From Circinella minor (taxonomy: Eukaryota; Mucoromycota; Mucoromycetes; Mucorales; Lichtheimiaceae), in NCBI GenBank assembly GCA_016758965.1, contig JAEPRB010000237.1, forward strand, positions 1 through 60,521: 60,521 nt of DNA, written 5' to 3'. The notes beneath the pieces are model-generated. The model saw only the letters and a list, made by a program, of their open reading frames with translations. It was not told the origin of the DNA and made no database searches. Every line of letters begins with the position of its first letter. Within the stretch, counting starts at the first letter, position 1. The position numbers and the translations under genes are program-made. This document shows positions 47,942 to 60,521 of this stretch, piece by piece.

Positions 47942-49033
47942 AGTTCATCATAGTACGTATGTCGTGGTAATTTCGTTAACCTAATATAAGCAATATAAAT
48001 ACATTAATTAACATATTAGTTATAACGACCCAAAGTAATAAAAAAACCATCTTCCTTTAAACCTTCCACCTTCTTCATTACTCTACTTACCTCGAAATAA
48101 AAAATACCATCCATGGATTCAAAAATAACATCTGCGAATATAAAAAACGTTTACCTCGAGCATAAAAAAAACACCATTTTCTGCGATTATAAAAAGAACA
48201 CCCATGAAATCAAAAACACCATGGTCAACTTCTTTTGAAAAATCGTATATATTTAAATTTGTTATTTATGCTGGTGGCAAGTTTGGTGGTTCAATCCACT
48301 TAGGTAAAAGTTGGCGGAAGGCCGGGTTTTACAAAGCGCGGGAATATGATTCATCTGGTTTAGAGGCCACAGGATGTTGACATGTATTCATGTTGCAACT
48401 ACTATACGTCATATATCGTTTATCGCTACCATAAATACAGTATACATCGAAACATAGTAAATCTCCCCTCGATAAAATGAAAATGGTAAAATATTAAGTG
48501 TTTTGTGATATTTCTTCAGAAAAAGTTACGGAAAGTGAGAGAATACAATATTCCAGAATGCAAAAAGCGAGGGTTCACTGTATTAAAAAATAAGATATTG
48601 AATAGGCGTTTTATATATTACAACGTAATTTTATTAAAACGTTCATTAAAAAATTACTTCATTGAAGATAAAAATATTCGTTTTTTTTGTATGCTTCTTT
48701 TGACCAGGTGGAGGAGGTGTATAAGCATTTTTTTGGATATACTCTTCGTTCTTAACTCTGCGTTGACGCTCACTTCTTGTTTTTATTACAATTGTAAAGT
48801 TTCAATCCAATTGCGATATTCTGTTCTCGGAATATCTAATAACTTTACAAATGACCCATTATTTTCACGTCGAGTGATAAATTTAGTGGTAAAGTAATTC
48901 TCCATATTAACATAAAAAGTACAACAGATAACTGTCATATAATAATTATTCGTGGGTCAAATGTCTGTCCAATAAAAACTAAGGTTCACAGGCGAACAAT
49001 TTCAAAGCTTGCCAGTGGAAATCCTTGATATTA
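47942..49033. other. Repeat-derived spacer with degenerate tandem repeat
   Basis: At about 48095-48235 an ill-defined unit of about 25 bp recurs four to five times (ACCAT..., TCTGCGA..ATAAAAA). The open frame 48505-48897 (+) is basic and AT-driven, and I do not support it. Nothing else is recognised. Confidence 0.35.
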
Positions 49034-50596
49034 ACCATTGCAGCTGATTATTTTTAATCATTCTCTGACTTGGGTTCTCTTACGAATGAACTTTGTCTGG
49101 ACTTCCTCAACATCAAAAACAATTAGCATTTTCTGGTGTTATAATTATTTTGATCAAAATATCAAAAGATAAGTAGTCTAAAAAACAGAGAACTCAAAAA
49201 ACAATGACGAAATGAAAAGAAGACAGAAAACTAGCAACCATTTAAAGTTTTAAAGGGTATATTGGATATGATGGATAAATAGACCGAATCCAAATACTAT
49301 TACTAACTGGATTGAAAAAAAAGGTGGTGAAACGTCTCTTTTCTAAACGTGGATATCGTTTCATTATCTGCTTCGCTTCATTTATCTGCCTTGTCCCATT
49401 GTATCCAATTGAACAATTATGGATCAATATAAGGTTTTGACGTTATTTATCTTTCAACAAAGCAGATATACTTTATAATATTCTGGTTCTGATGGTCGAA
49501 ACTAAAAAAATCGTTTGTAAATATAGGTATTTTTTTTTTTTTGCAGTGCGTTATGGTAAAGATGTCACAGAATGGTCCACCCCACCTTGTATGTCCTGAA
49601 TGGTAGCTATGCATATGGATTAAATGATTCTTTGGGTTAAATATTTTATTTTCATCGATTCTTTTCTACAAAGACCATTTACGCGCGAAATCAATTTTTT
49701 GGTGCAACAGTAACATCCTTTTGATCTTCAGTTTAAAAAAAAATTTATATTATTATGTGTACAAAAAAAGAATGAAAGTAAAAAAAGGGACGCGTGGAAA
49801 GGATGTTTTGTTTTTTACGAGGAAGAAGAAGGATATGAGGTACTGCTGCGCTTTTGTTTCTTTGAACCACAAGCTTGGTCTGTTGTTTTTTTTGTTTTTC
49901 TTGTTATTGGTTGCACATGATAGAAGCTACCAGGTATTGGCAGCTCTGCTGATGCAGCAAAATCGAACACCGCGCTGCTTTCTTTCTTTGTATTAATTTT
50001 TATAATTTCTTGCTTCATCATTTGTTTTGTAGCCCATACAAGGTATATTAAAGGAATTAAATCTCTAATGAGTGATTCGGGCGAAGTAGGATAAGACAGA
50101 AAACGAGGTAACTGTGATACCCGTGTAAGGAAACCAGCTGGTGAATCCATAATCAGAAGATTAAGATGAAGACCTGTACATAATAATGCATTAATTATAT
50201 AATGAGTAAAATACGCGTTTGGCCTCATCCTTTTTCTTTTTCTTTTTTGTCTTTTTTTTTTTTTACTAACCAGTGATTATGTATCCATAAGTTTTTAATT
50301 CGCGCAAGCACTGCGGTTGCACTTCCAACAAACTCATAAACATTCCTTTCATTGTTTTTGGCAATTTCATGCCCGCCTCCTCCAAACTTTTTGTACCACC
50401 GATATCATCGCAACGTCCTGCTTCTCCTGTACCTAATTCTCTGTTCATTTCGCTAAACAACAAGTCTACCTTGGTTCCAACTTCTTTACGTTTTCTAGGG
50501 TTCACACCCGCCACAGTTCGATTTCCGTTTACCTGGCTTGATACTGCTTTACTCGCTTTTTCTCCGAATGTAACGGCAATCTTTGACTCATCGAAG
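49034..50596. repeat. Left arm of a large inverted duplication
   Basis: This 1.56-kb stretch, including exon 8 and most of exon 7 of the following gene plus its 3' flank, is repeated in opposite orientation in 55834-60360. The right arm is expanded by insertions at 56677-58237 and 58672-60073. Without these it is about 1.56 kb, the same size as this arm. Similarity is high, with scattered substitutions and small indels in the coding part. Confidence 0.85.
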
Positions 50597-52237
50597 CAAT
50601 AGTCAACAAAGTTCCACACACGTCGTAAGATGTCCGCTTCTGTTCTATTGCATTTTCCCAGATAATCGTAATATTCGATTTCTAATGCTTTGGTAATTGT
50701 TTGTTTGATCCAGTACTCATCCGGATTCTTTAATGGATGGAATTTGAAGCTTTCGTTATGATTAAATATATCGTCAAGAGTGTGCTATTTTGAAATTCAT
50801 ACATACTGCTTTAGTATACATGCTTAATTTAATTATTTACGTTTGCTTTCAGGCTACATTGTTTTGTCAATATCACATTTCATACTTTATCTTTATAGGT
50901 GTTTAAGTAATCATAAAGATGCTTTGGCATATTCGGCAACTTTGGGACGTGGTATGTTTTAATTTCTTCAAGCTCGTCTTCAGTAAAATAATCTTTAAGC
51001 AATTTGTCACGAGGATCAATAATAAAGGAGTGGACAGGGCTTTAATGAAGAACGTCAGTATTTTATTGCACACTTGATAATTGGCTATTAATTTTATATA
51101 ATACTTACTGCTCAAAATTACACGCCAATGCAAACTTTTCGATTTGTTTTTCTACTTTTCTACCACTGGCCAATGTCCACATTTCATTTTCGTTTTTTCT
51201 TAATGCCTCATATCTTTGCTTTATTATACTTTTATCATCTGAAGTTAACGTGCTGGTGTTGGATGAGGTGGTGAACTATAAACACAAACAAATTATTAGT
51301 TTTTTTTTATATCAGAAATTAAAATGATGAAGGAGATCTCACTGTTATAAATTCAATAGCTTTTTACCGTTGGTGATGTTGTTTGAGGCTTTTCTGTTGC
51401 TTCTGACATATCTTCTTCTGCTTTTTCTTCACCTTTTGCTTCTCCTTCTGCTTCTCCTTCTGCTTCTCCTTCTGCTTCTCCTTCTGCTTCTCCTTCTGCT
51501 TCTCCTTCTGCTTCTCCTTCTGCTTCTCTTTCTACTTCTGCTTCTCTCCCTGCTTCTACTTCTCTTTCTACTTCTACTTCTCTTTCTGCTTCTTCTTCTC
51601 TTTCTGCTTCTTCTTTCGCTTCTTCTGCTTTTCTTTTTTCTCCTTCTTCTGCTACTGCTCCTTCTTCTGCTACTGCTCCTCCTTCTGCTACTGCTCCTCC
51701 TTCTGCGCTGTTATGATTTTCTTCAAATTTCTAGCATAAAATGGTGTTGTCATTAATTTATAATTCTCTAGTAAAACACTCAAGTGCAGTAAACATACAT
51801 TGTTGCTATGCAACTCGTTTTCGATTTCTTGCCAATTTGGCTCTTTTTTTGAAAATTTCTATAAAAGCACAGTAAAGAGATTAATTTAAATAAGCCTGTT
51901 ATTTGTTTCCTGGGAAATGGTTTCTATGCTATCAGCATGGTTTACATACCACGATACTCGCATCTTTCAACGCGCGCTGAAAACGTTTTGTCCAGGTTGC
52001 TTTTAAGTTGTTTGTGTTTATACTACATTTGATCAAAAGATTTTGATTTTTTTCGGCAAAGCCGGCCAAACTAGGAGTCTCTTTTTCGTATTTGAAATAT
52101 TCTTTGAAGGCTATATATATATGTATACAAATGAATATTAACAACCTTTTTATATATAGATTCTTTAAAATTGATTAGTATTCATAAAGGATATTACCTT
52201 CTTCAAGCTCACTAATTATTTGTGTATTTTTGGACAT
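49815..52237 (-). CDS. Intact member of a dispersed family, possible PD-(D/E)XK-like nuclease
   Basis: Eight exons join without a stop: 52237-52198, 52110-51950, 51858-51799, 51730-51368, 51275-51109, 51039-50886, 50784-50271 and 50173-49815, total 605 residues. The N-terminal part has N-L-K-A-T-W-T-K-R-F-Q-R-A. A Glu-rich low-complexity block (about residues 95-190) is made of G-E-A-E and related repeats coded by a 12-bp tandem unit. The conserved C-terminal domain holds G-T-K-V-D-L-L-F, R-E-L-G-T-G-E-A-G, A-G-M-K-L-P-K-T-M-K, Y-G-Y-I-I-T-G and L-L-I-M-D-S-P-A-G-F. An Asp followed by E-x2-T-G-E and a Lys-containing helix fits a PD-(D/E)XK-like fold, but this is inference. I believe such proteins are dispersed in Mucoralean genomes near transposons. 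No signal peptide or membrane segment. The second copy (55834-56590) is broken. Confidence 0.7.
51421..51708. repeat. 12-bp coding tandem repeat
   Basis: Repeats of a pyrimidine-rich unit, on the plus strand GCTTCTCCTTCT, run nearly perfectly at about 51441-51530 and more loosely to 51708. They code the G-E-A-E array in the minus-strand gene. The plus-strand poly-Leu frame across it is only a shadow. Confidence 0.8.
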
Positions 52238-53837
52238 GTTAAAGATTTTGTTGGAAAGAAAGAAAAAAAAAAAGAAAAATAGATATGTTGCATTGTTTAT
52301 CTGTCTCTCAGCAACAAAAAAAACTGGTTATCGTGGTTCGCATCAAACAAAAAAAAAACAGTGCCAGTGTCCATAGTTACACAGCACTAGCTTGCATGTT
52401 CATGATTGACTTCGGAGCAATGTATTGTACAAAGCAGTTCCAATTTGCTTTCATTCATTGTATATATAACCTAAACAACACTCATGTTCCTCTTTCACAT
52501 GATTAATACTATGCTGATGTGAACCGACAAAAAAAATTGCATGCCCTGTAGAGATGCTTATTTTCTACCACCATTCTCATTAACAAACTTTATTCTCAAA
52601 CCTGTCAGGTCATGCGGAAAACAAGCTTAAAATTATTACTCCTAGTGCCCATGAAAAGTCTTATTATTGCAATCCTCCATTCTTTCTCGTATACCTGTTT
52701 TCTTTTTCTCTTCAGATATTTACTTTCTTATTATTTTTAATGACATTATGTACCTAGATTAATATAACACGTTCTTGTATTTGAAATACATGACTTGATT
52801 CGTATAACATGGTAAGTCTTACTGTATAAAACAATTTGCTAATATGTGATTTGATTCATATAACATTCTTATCAGACTGCCAACTCGGTTATTATTATAC
52901 TCAGGTGTCAGGATTATATATGTCGAATAACGATTTGACCTTAGATAAAGTGGATGGAAAAATATGGAAGTAGCCGAAACGCTCTGTTGGTGGGTGGGAC
53001 TACATAGCCAAAATTATATAGAACAAGACTTACGTATTTAAAGTACTAGTACTATCATCGCGAATATAATTACGTAAAGCAAAGGATATTCAGCATTAAT
53101 CTACGTACTGCTAAATATTAGCCGTCTATATTTATTATATCGTTACTAAATAATTTTATTATGTTATTGAATACGTAGTAGCAACAGTAATACTGTAATT
53201 ATAAAAATATCTGTAAATCATGTCTTATAAAGTTTTATTTTTAATATTCATAATGTGGTAAACTTATTAAAGATGCAATACAGCATTATTGATAGGGCAG
53301 GATCAATGGCGCATAAATAAAATTTGCGCAGGCTCCCCATCCAAAATAATAAAGTAACACACGTTGCTCTACGTATTTGTTTACTTATAAGAAGGTGAGT
53401 TAATATGTGTTAATGTATATATATATATTCAGCAGTAAATTCCGATTGGGTTAATAGATACGTAACAAAATAAAAGTTATATCCAAAAGCTAAACTAAGC
53501 AGCGGTTTATTCTTTATAAAAATAAAGAGGAATCTGACTATCTTTTTTGATATTCAAAATATGAATACGTAAAACCAATAAGTTTAATTCTGACGTGAAA
53601 GATCTTCCCAGGTTCGTATGATGAATATTGGACCCGGGTACGTAACATGTCTAGGGCTAAGGAAGTTAGATTAAGCAGTACCAAACTACGTTTTACGTAG
53701 TATGTTTCATTAGAAAGAAAATGAAAACAATAATTTTTTTTATTGTATAAAGAGGTAGTAACAGTAAAAATAACTCTGATATTTGTGCTTATATTTTATG
53801 CTGTTTTGATATATGTTCAGCCGTCTTTTTTTTTTTT
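52238..53837. other. Gene-poor AT-rich spacer
   Basis: Upstream region of the repeat-family gene followed by AT-rich DNA. The plus-strand frame at 52285-52506 lacks support. A 31-base T run lies at about 53824-53854. No RNA gene or mobile element is recognised. Confidence 0.35.
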
Positions 53838-54708
53838 TTTTTTTTTTTTTTTTGGATCTGTGATATTTTGGTAATACAATGTATGATATGCGAACTTGGA
53901 AAAGAAACAAACTTGCATATACGCTATGAGGGGCTCTCCTTTCGAGAGACGTTGTACCAGGACTACAACAATATAATAGCAGGCTATTCTCATTAACTCA
54001 ATATTGAAATAAATGAAACACCTGGGGTCGGATATATGTGTACATAACCAATACATTGCAGTACATTTATTTTCAGCTTGTCGATATGCTTCTTCATCAA
54101 AAAGTGTTCTTCTAGTTTTGGCACATCTCATACGTAATACCCTTATTGTCGAATGATTGCTTTACAATTAGAATATACGTAATTGATCAAAAGATGGTAT
54201 AACTCCTTTTATAAGGTGATAATGTTTGTTATCATTTGCACCAGAATCGCCATGCTTTTTTAAAAAACAAACAAAAAAAGAAATATAACATAATTTTTAC
54301 TCGACGAAGAATCCAACACGGATTTTGGGTGCATTATCAAATCCCATGTTTTGTCTTGGGTCTCTAAAAAGTCACGAACAAGACTTTCATCATGTTTCTC
54401 AATTATAAAAATGGTATCACGTAGCTTTCTTACAAACTCATTTGCTATATTAGTACATATCACCTTGGAACACAAATTATATTTATAAGATGGAATGCAT
54501 TCTTTAGGACACGCGAAAGGATAGAAGAAGCAGTAATAGCGGTTTTATAAGTTGATTCAGTGAGAGACTTTAAAGATTCCAATAATATCGGTATGTCTTT
54601 ATCTTGGGCTAGTTCTCGAGTTAAAACGCTGCCACCGTGATTAATATTGTTATTATCATCAATGCTGCTGTCATCATCATTATCAGTCAAAGATACACTC
54701 GTCGTCAT
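53838..54708 (-). CDS. Hypothetical multi-exon gene or pseudogene
   Basis: Coding-like blocks on the minus strand are 54708-54520 (acidic start M-T-T-S-V-S-L-T-D-N-D-D-D), 54463-54300 (N-I-A-N-E-F-V-R-K-L-R-D-T-I-F-I-I-E-K-H), about 54255-54180 (H-Y-H-L-I-K-G-V-I-P-S-F-D-Q-L) and 54131-54025 (C-A-K-T-R-R-T-L-F-D-E-E-A-Y-R-Q-A-E-N-K-C). The last is followed by a possible intron to 53960. The second block could join the first through a 47-nt intron, but the later joins meet stops, so it may be decayed. No family recognised. Confidence 0.35.
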
Positions 54709-55394
54709 GATAGTTCGTACCTCTCTTACTGACTGATTTCTGCAGTCAAATTGTTCAAAACATCGTTTTTATTACGTATCTGCAACTAGAAAAAAAATTG
54801 AGTTCTGTTTTAAAGCAAACGTTGTAAGAAAAAAAAAAACTAATATATTAATTAATAAAACAAAGAAGACATACATTTATTTGTCTTTCAGGGTCAACTT
54901 AGACATAAGCATTGTTTATACCTGTTTGTTAAAGTTCGAGAGTTTTGCAAGTACAGAAGTCTTTTTAATTAACAATGAAATCAAAAGGTGTAAATTGTCG
55001 AAATGTTTTGTGCAGTTTTAATATTTTTTAGACGGTGATCTTTGATCCACTTTTTTTTTTTCCATCAATATTGCCCCCGATCATTGGCTCTGTTGGCGGA
55101 AAAGTAATACTTTCCAGAACTTCAGAAGTATCAATCAACAAGAGCCGTGTGGGATCACCAAAAAATGTATTATAACATTTATTTATCAGGATCGACTTCT
55201 TGAAATTGATGTCAAAATGATTTTAGTGTGAAACTTAAAAACCAAGCATTGTGCAGTTAAGCAAAATAAAAAATAAAAAAAGCGCGGGTGACAGAAACTT
55301 CATTATCCAATCAAAATGAAATTTAACTACCCTCTTAATTTGTTTTTTATTAGCTGGAGGCAGCCCAAGACACATCATCCCTGGACTCTTTCTT
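54709..55394. other. Intergenic region
   Basis: AT-rich, no supportable gene. The minus-strand frame at 55235-55447 overlaps the start of the ArfGAP-derived copy and is not convincing. Confidence 0.35.
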
Positions 55395-55783
55395 TTCTTT
55401 TTTATTGATAACTTAACAATAATAACGATTTTATAATTTATACACATGCAAAAATAAATAAATATTTTTGTTATATTATTAAAAAATGGCTGTACAAAAG
55501 CTATATGAATTTAAAAAGCGAGTACCTGCTTTTGTTGTGGGAGCACGTAATCCACAATGAGCTAGTGTTTCTTATTTGTTTAAATTGTTCAAGAATTCAT
55601 TGTTCATACACACTAGGTACTCTTTCTTTTTACTTTATTTTTATTTTTATTTTTATATAAACAAAAGCATAATGAGTTATTGACGATTCTCTCTCTCTTT
55701 CTTTTTTTTTAATATACATATAGTTTTGTTCGTTCAATTAGTATGGATAAATGGTTTGACGATCCATTGAAATAGATGGAGGT
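55395..55783 (+). pseudogene. Decayed copy of the ArfGAP gene 5' end
   Basis: Positions 55486-55781 match exon 1, intron 1 and exon 2 of the ArfGAP gene at 45649-45321 in order, and similarity extends about 90 bp upstream of the start codon into the promoter. Exon 1 has internal deletions and a TGA where the parent has TGG, and exon 2 reads C-C-A then TAG where the parent has lysine codons. Intron 1 is kept, including its CT-rich stretch and AATATACATATAG acceptor, so the copy arose from DNA and not from mRNA. Similarity stops at the end of exon 2. It directly precedes the truncated repeat-family copy. Confidence 0.85.
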
Positions 55784-55833
55784 ATCAATTAAATAATGTA
55801 GATTGGAAACAAAAGTAAAATAATCAAAATTCG

Positions 55834-56590
55834 ACGAGTCAAAGATTGTCGTTACATTCAGAGAAAAAGCAAGTAAAGCAATATCAAGCCAGGTAAACGG
55901 CAATCGAACTGTGGCGGCAGTGAACCCGAGAACAAGAAAAGAAGTTGGTACAAAGGTCGATTTGTCGTTTAGCGAGATGAACAGAGAATTAGGTACAGGA
56001 GAAGCAGGACGTTGCGATGATCTTGATGGTACAAAACGTTTGGAGAAGGCGGGCATGAAGTTGCTAAAAACAATGAAAGGCATGTTTATGAGTTTGTTGG
56101 AAGCTCAACCGCAGTGCTTTGCGCGGATTACAAACCTATGGATACATAATCACTGGTTAGTAAGACAAAAAAGATAAAGAAAAAGGATGAGGCCAAACGC
56201 GTATTTTACTCATTATATAATTAATGCATTATTGTGTACAGGTCTTCATCTTAATCTTTTTATTATGGATTCACCAGCTGGTTTTCTTACTCGTGTATCA
56301 CAGTTACCTCGTTTTTTGTCTTATCCTACTTGGTCTGAATCACTTATTAGAGATTTGATTTCCTTAATTTATCTTGTATGGGCCACAAAACAAATGATGA
56401 AGGAAGAAATGATAAAAATTAATACAAAGAAAGCAGCACAGTGTTCGATTTTGCTGCATCAGCAGAGCTGCCAATACCTCGTAGCTTCTATCACGTGCAA
56501 CCTACAACAAAAAAAACAACAGACCAAGCTTGTGGTTCTAGTAAAAGACAAAAGCTCAGTAGTACGGCTGATCCTCCTTCTTCCTCGTAA
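55834..56590 (+). pseudogene. Truncated inverted copy of the dispersed-family gene
   Basis: It corresponds to most of exon 7 and exon 8 of the gene at 49815-52237, starting abruptly at the D-E-S-K-I block. Two frames remain open (55911-56177 and 56187-56590 in part). G-T-K-V-D-L-S-F-S-E-M and M-D-S-P-A-G-F-L-T-R are preserved, but after K-I-N-T-K-K the frame slips and the C-terminus is lost. It lacks the N-terminal half and is not functional. Confidence 0.85.
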
Positions 56591-56676
56591 AAAATATGAT
56601 ATTCTTTCCACGCGTTCCTTTTTTTTTACATTCATTCTTTTTTTGTACATATAATAATATAAATTTTCTTTTAAAA

Positions 56677-58237
<1,561 letters not shown>

Positions 58238-58671
58238 TTTTAAAACTGAAGATCAAAAGGATGTTACTGTTGCACCAAAAAATTGATTTCGCGCGTAAAT
58301 GGTCTTTGTAGAAAAGAATCGATGAAAATAAAATATTTAACCCAAAGAATCATTTAATCCATATGCATAGCTACCATTCAGGACATACAAGGTGGGGTGG
58401 ACCATTCTGTGACATCTTTACCATAACGCACTGCAAAAAAAAAAAAATACCTATATTTACAAACGATTTTTTTAGTTTCGACCATCAGAACCAGAATATT
58501 ATAAAGTATATCTGCTTTGTTGAAAGATAAATAACGTCAAAACCTTACATTGATCCATAATTGTTCAATTGGATACAATGGGACAAGGCAGATAAATGAA
58601 GCGAAGCAGATAATGAAACGATATCCACGTTTAGAAAAGAGACGTTTCACCACCTTTTTTTTCAATCCAGT
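58238..58671. repeat. Right arm of inverted duplication, first part
   Basis: Near-perfect reverse complement of about 49310-49735. It ends at CCAGT, where a 1.4-kb insertion begins. Confidence 0.88.
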
Positions 58672-58744
58672 CTAACGTATAAAAATTAAACATAATTACC
58701 GTCATCATTATTATATTTATTCTTTACGTACCATTATTATTATT

Positions 58745-59444
58745 CACCACGGCTAAAAATTGCATGCAATTACCTAATTCTCTATGAATATGAATTTATA
58801 GGTTATGAAATACCATGCTTCTCTATAGATATGCATGAAAAAAGACAATCATTCATTTTCATGGAAATAAATCCATGAATCTCTATTACAAAAATTAATG
58901 AATCTGAGTGACAATGTATGACTCTGAATGATATATGAATCTGCATAAAACTGAACAAATATCTATAAAAAAATATCTATGAATATGAATGAAAGTGCAT
59001 CCTTTGTAAATATGAGTGATAATCTATGAAATCGCATACTTAGACTTTGTGAACCCATGATCGTTTGACAAGAAGTAGTATTCCCACGCACTTCTTTTAC
59101 TACTTTTCTCATCATCTCATATAGTTAATGACCCACAAAAAGAAAATTTTATTATTCAAAGTGCCTATCATAATATAGTAGAAGTGGTCTCAACCATGTT
59201 ATAGCCACAGTATAATGCATATGTTCATAAAGTATAATATGTATCATTAAAAAACTAGGTGCTGAAAATCTATGAACCTGAATGAATCTATTCCTTATTA
59301 ATTTATGAATATCTATGAATATCTATAATCCTCGTTGATCTATGAATCTGCATGAAATGTCACTTTTCATAGAGATTCATGTCGTTGGTGATCATGTAGA
59401 TTTATGGAAATCCATTCATTTCTAGTACTCGTTTTAGCCGTGGT

Positions 59445-59445
<1 letters not shown>
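58745..59445. mobile_element. 0.7-kb element with 14-bp inverted ends and short internal repeats
   Basis: It begins CACCACGGCTAAAA and ends TTTTAGCCGTGGTG, perfect inverted repeats, between TTA/ATT microsatellite sequence on both sides. The interior is built largely from degenerate copies of CTATGAATCTGAATGA-type words in both orientations. It is nonautonomous; superfamily unknown. Confidence 0.7.
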
Positions 59446-59505
<60 letters not shown>

Positions 59506-59530
59506 TGTTACTATTACTATTACTATTATC
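59446..59530. repeat. (TTA)n microsatellite
   Basis: About twenty TTA units follow the nested element directly, then grade into TTACTA units. Possibly the target or an expansion at the insertion point. Confidence 0.9.
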
Positions 59531-59617
59531 CTTGTTATATTCATTATTATTATTTATATCACCGATAATGCGATAAAGTATTACAAAGTACCAAATTACG
59601 TGATATTATTGGAGCGT

Positions 59618-59749
59618 GCTGCGACACATTTGTGTCGAAGCAAAGACGCATTAATGTCGGAGCAATGACACATTTATGTCGGAGCTGCGACACTTTTCTG
59701 TCGAAGCTACGACACTTTTACGACGAAGCTACGACACTTTTATGACGAA
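59618..59749. repeat. Six tandem 22-bp palindromic units
   Basis: Six copies of exactly 22 bp. The first contains CGACACATTTGTGTCG, a perfect 6-bp inverted repeat around ATTT, and the others keep the GCnACGACACTTTTnnGACGAA pattern with substitutions. Such arrays occur as subterminal transposase-binding sites. Confidence 0.8.
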
Positions 59750-60073
59750 GCAATTAGTATAAATACCCCTAAATTATTTCAAATAAAATTGAGTTCTTTA
59801 GTTCTATTTTTACCTTTAAATCTTTTAGTCTTTTAACAATTAAATAATTGACCTGACAATAGTTTTCTTTGAGCATAAAGCCTCTTAAACTCATTATAAG
59901 ATTTCTCTTTTGTGGATTCAGACGTAATATTCCTGGATATAAGGACTCCCACAACCCATATTTTTCTATTCTATTTCATATAATTTATTACTTAAATACA
60001 ACCACGTAGTATATTATTACTTCTTTATTTATACATTTATACGAAGTACTTCAATCACACATTGAACGCTTCA

Positions 60074-60360
60074 CCAGTTAGTAATAGTATTTGGATTTGG
60101 TCTATTTACCCATCATATCCAATATACCCTTTAAAACTTTAAATAGTTGCTAGTTACTATTTCTGTCTTCTTTTCATTTCGTCATTGTTGTTTGAGTTCT
60201 CTGTTTTTTTAGACTACTTATCTTTTGATATTTTGATCAAAATAATAATAACACCAGAAAATGCTAATTGTTTTTGATGTTGAGGAAGTCCAGACAAAAT
60301 TCATTCGTAAGAGAACCCAAGTCAGAGAATAATTAAAAATAATCAGCTGCAATGGTTGGT
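60074..60360. repeat. Right arm of inverted duplication, last part
   Basis: Reverse complement of about 49034-49313, with a few substitutions and small indels. Similarity ends near 60360, after the GCAATGGTT word. Confidence 0.88.
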
Positions 60361-60521
60361 ATGAACACACTCATTGTGCTATATCACATATACTCAAAGC
60401 TCTAATAAAATAGTGGAATGAAAATCAATTGCCTCAGTCAAACGATCAGCATGGTTGAACCACTCTTCGAACACCATTTCGATCTATACTTCATCTACAA
60501 TTCACCCAAAATCAAACTATT

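Larger units (their letters stand above)
58672..60073. mobile_element. 1.4-kb insertion splitting the right arm
   Basis: The left arm is continuous at about 49308, whereas here CCAGT occurs on both sides (58667-58671 and 60074-60078), a candidate 5-bp target duplication. The insert carries a smaller nested element, a (TTA)n tract and six palindromic 22-bp units. Its ends show no inverted repeat. No transposase found. Confidence 0.65.

Noticed and set aside
48505..48897. 130-residue basic open frame
   Set aside because: AT-driven composition and lack of conserved blocks; lies in repeat-derived DNA.
51370..51756. Long poly-leucine open frame on the plus strand
   Set aside because: It is the shadow of the CTT-rich repeat coding the Glu-rich array of the minus-strand gene.

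Overview
This is nuclear DNA of a filamentous fungus, most likely an early-diverging one of the Mucoromycota (Mucorales-like). The evidence is very AT-rich intergenic DNA, many short introns (mostly 50-120 bp) with GTAAG/AG ends, a Zn2Cys6 regulator, a TMEM94-type P-type ATPase, an IML2/TTC39 protein, and remnants of dispersed lineage-specific repeat genes. Species cannot be named from sequence alone. No rRNA, tRNA, CRISPR or bacterial operon structure was seen. Exon boundaries below were assembled by hand from splice signals and reading-frame continuity.

Gene-dense part A (about 0.5-16.3 kb): a tiny serine palmitoyltransferase small-subunit gene (-), RPS15 (+), an unusual secreted or membrane His-rich protein whose eight 31-residue repeats are each encoded by one exon (-), a 17-exon TMEM94/ERMA-like transporter (+), a Zn2Cys6 transcription factor (+) and a pterin-4a-carbinolamine dehydratase (-). 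Transposon-rich part B (about 17.5-28 kb): a decayed KDZ transposase gene, a broken repeat-family gene split by a MITE with an exact 9-bp target duplication, and a 1.3-kb terminal-inverted-repeat element that stops 65 bp upstream of the SF3B5 start codon.

Gene-dense part C (28-45.6 kb): SF3B5 (+) and a NOPCHAP1-like gene (-), convergent; an unknown type I membrane protein (-); a Tc1/mariner-like nonautonomous element; an F-box/LRR gene (-) divergent from a zinc-ribbon plus double HMG-box gene (+); IML2/TTC39 (+); a type II membrane glycosyltransferase-like gene (+); and an ArfGAP1/Gcs1 gene (-). These serve translation, splicing, snoRNP assembly, sphingolipid synthesis, ubiquitin ligation, chromatin and Golgi traffic, so this is an ordinary housekeeping block.

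Repeat-rich part D (46-60.5 kb): transposase scraps, an intact 605-residue member of a dispersed family with possible PD-(D/E)XK nuclease features, and an inverted second copy of its 3' half. That copy lies next to a decayed copy of the 5' end of the ArfGAP gene and is broken by two later insertions, both with candidate target duplications. Satellite-like palindromic 22-bp units and long microsatellites complete it. The most novel items are the one-exon-one-repeat His-rich gene, the inverted duplication with the captured ArfGAP fragment, and the intact repeat-family gene.
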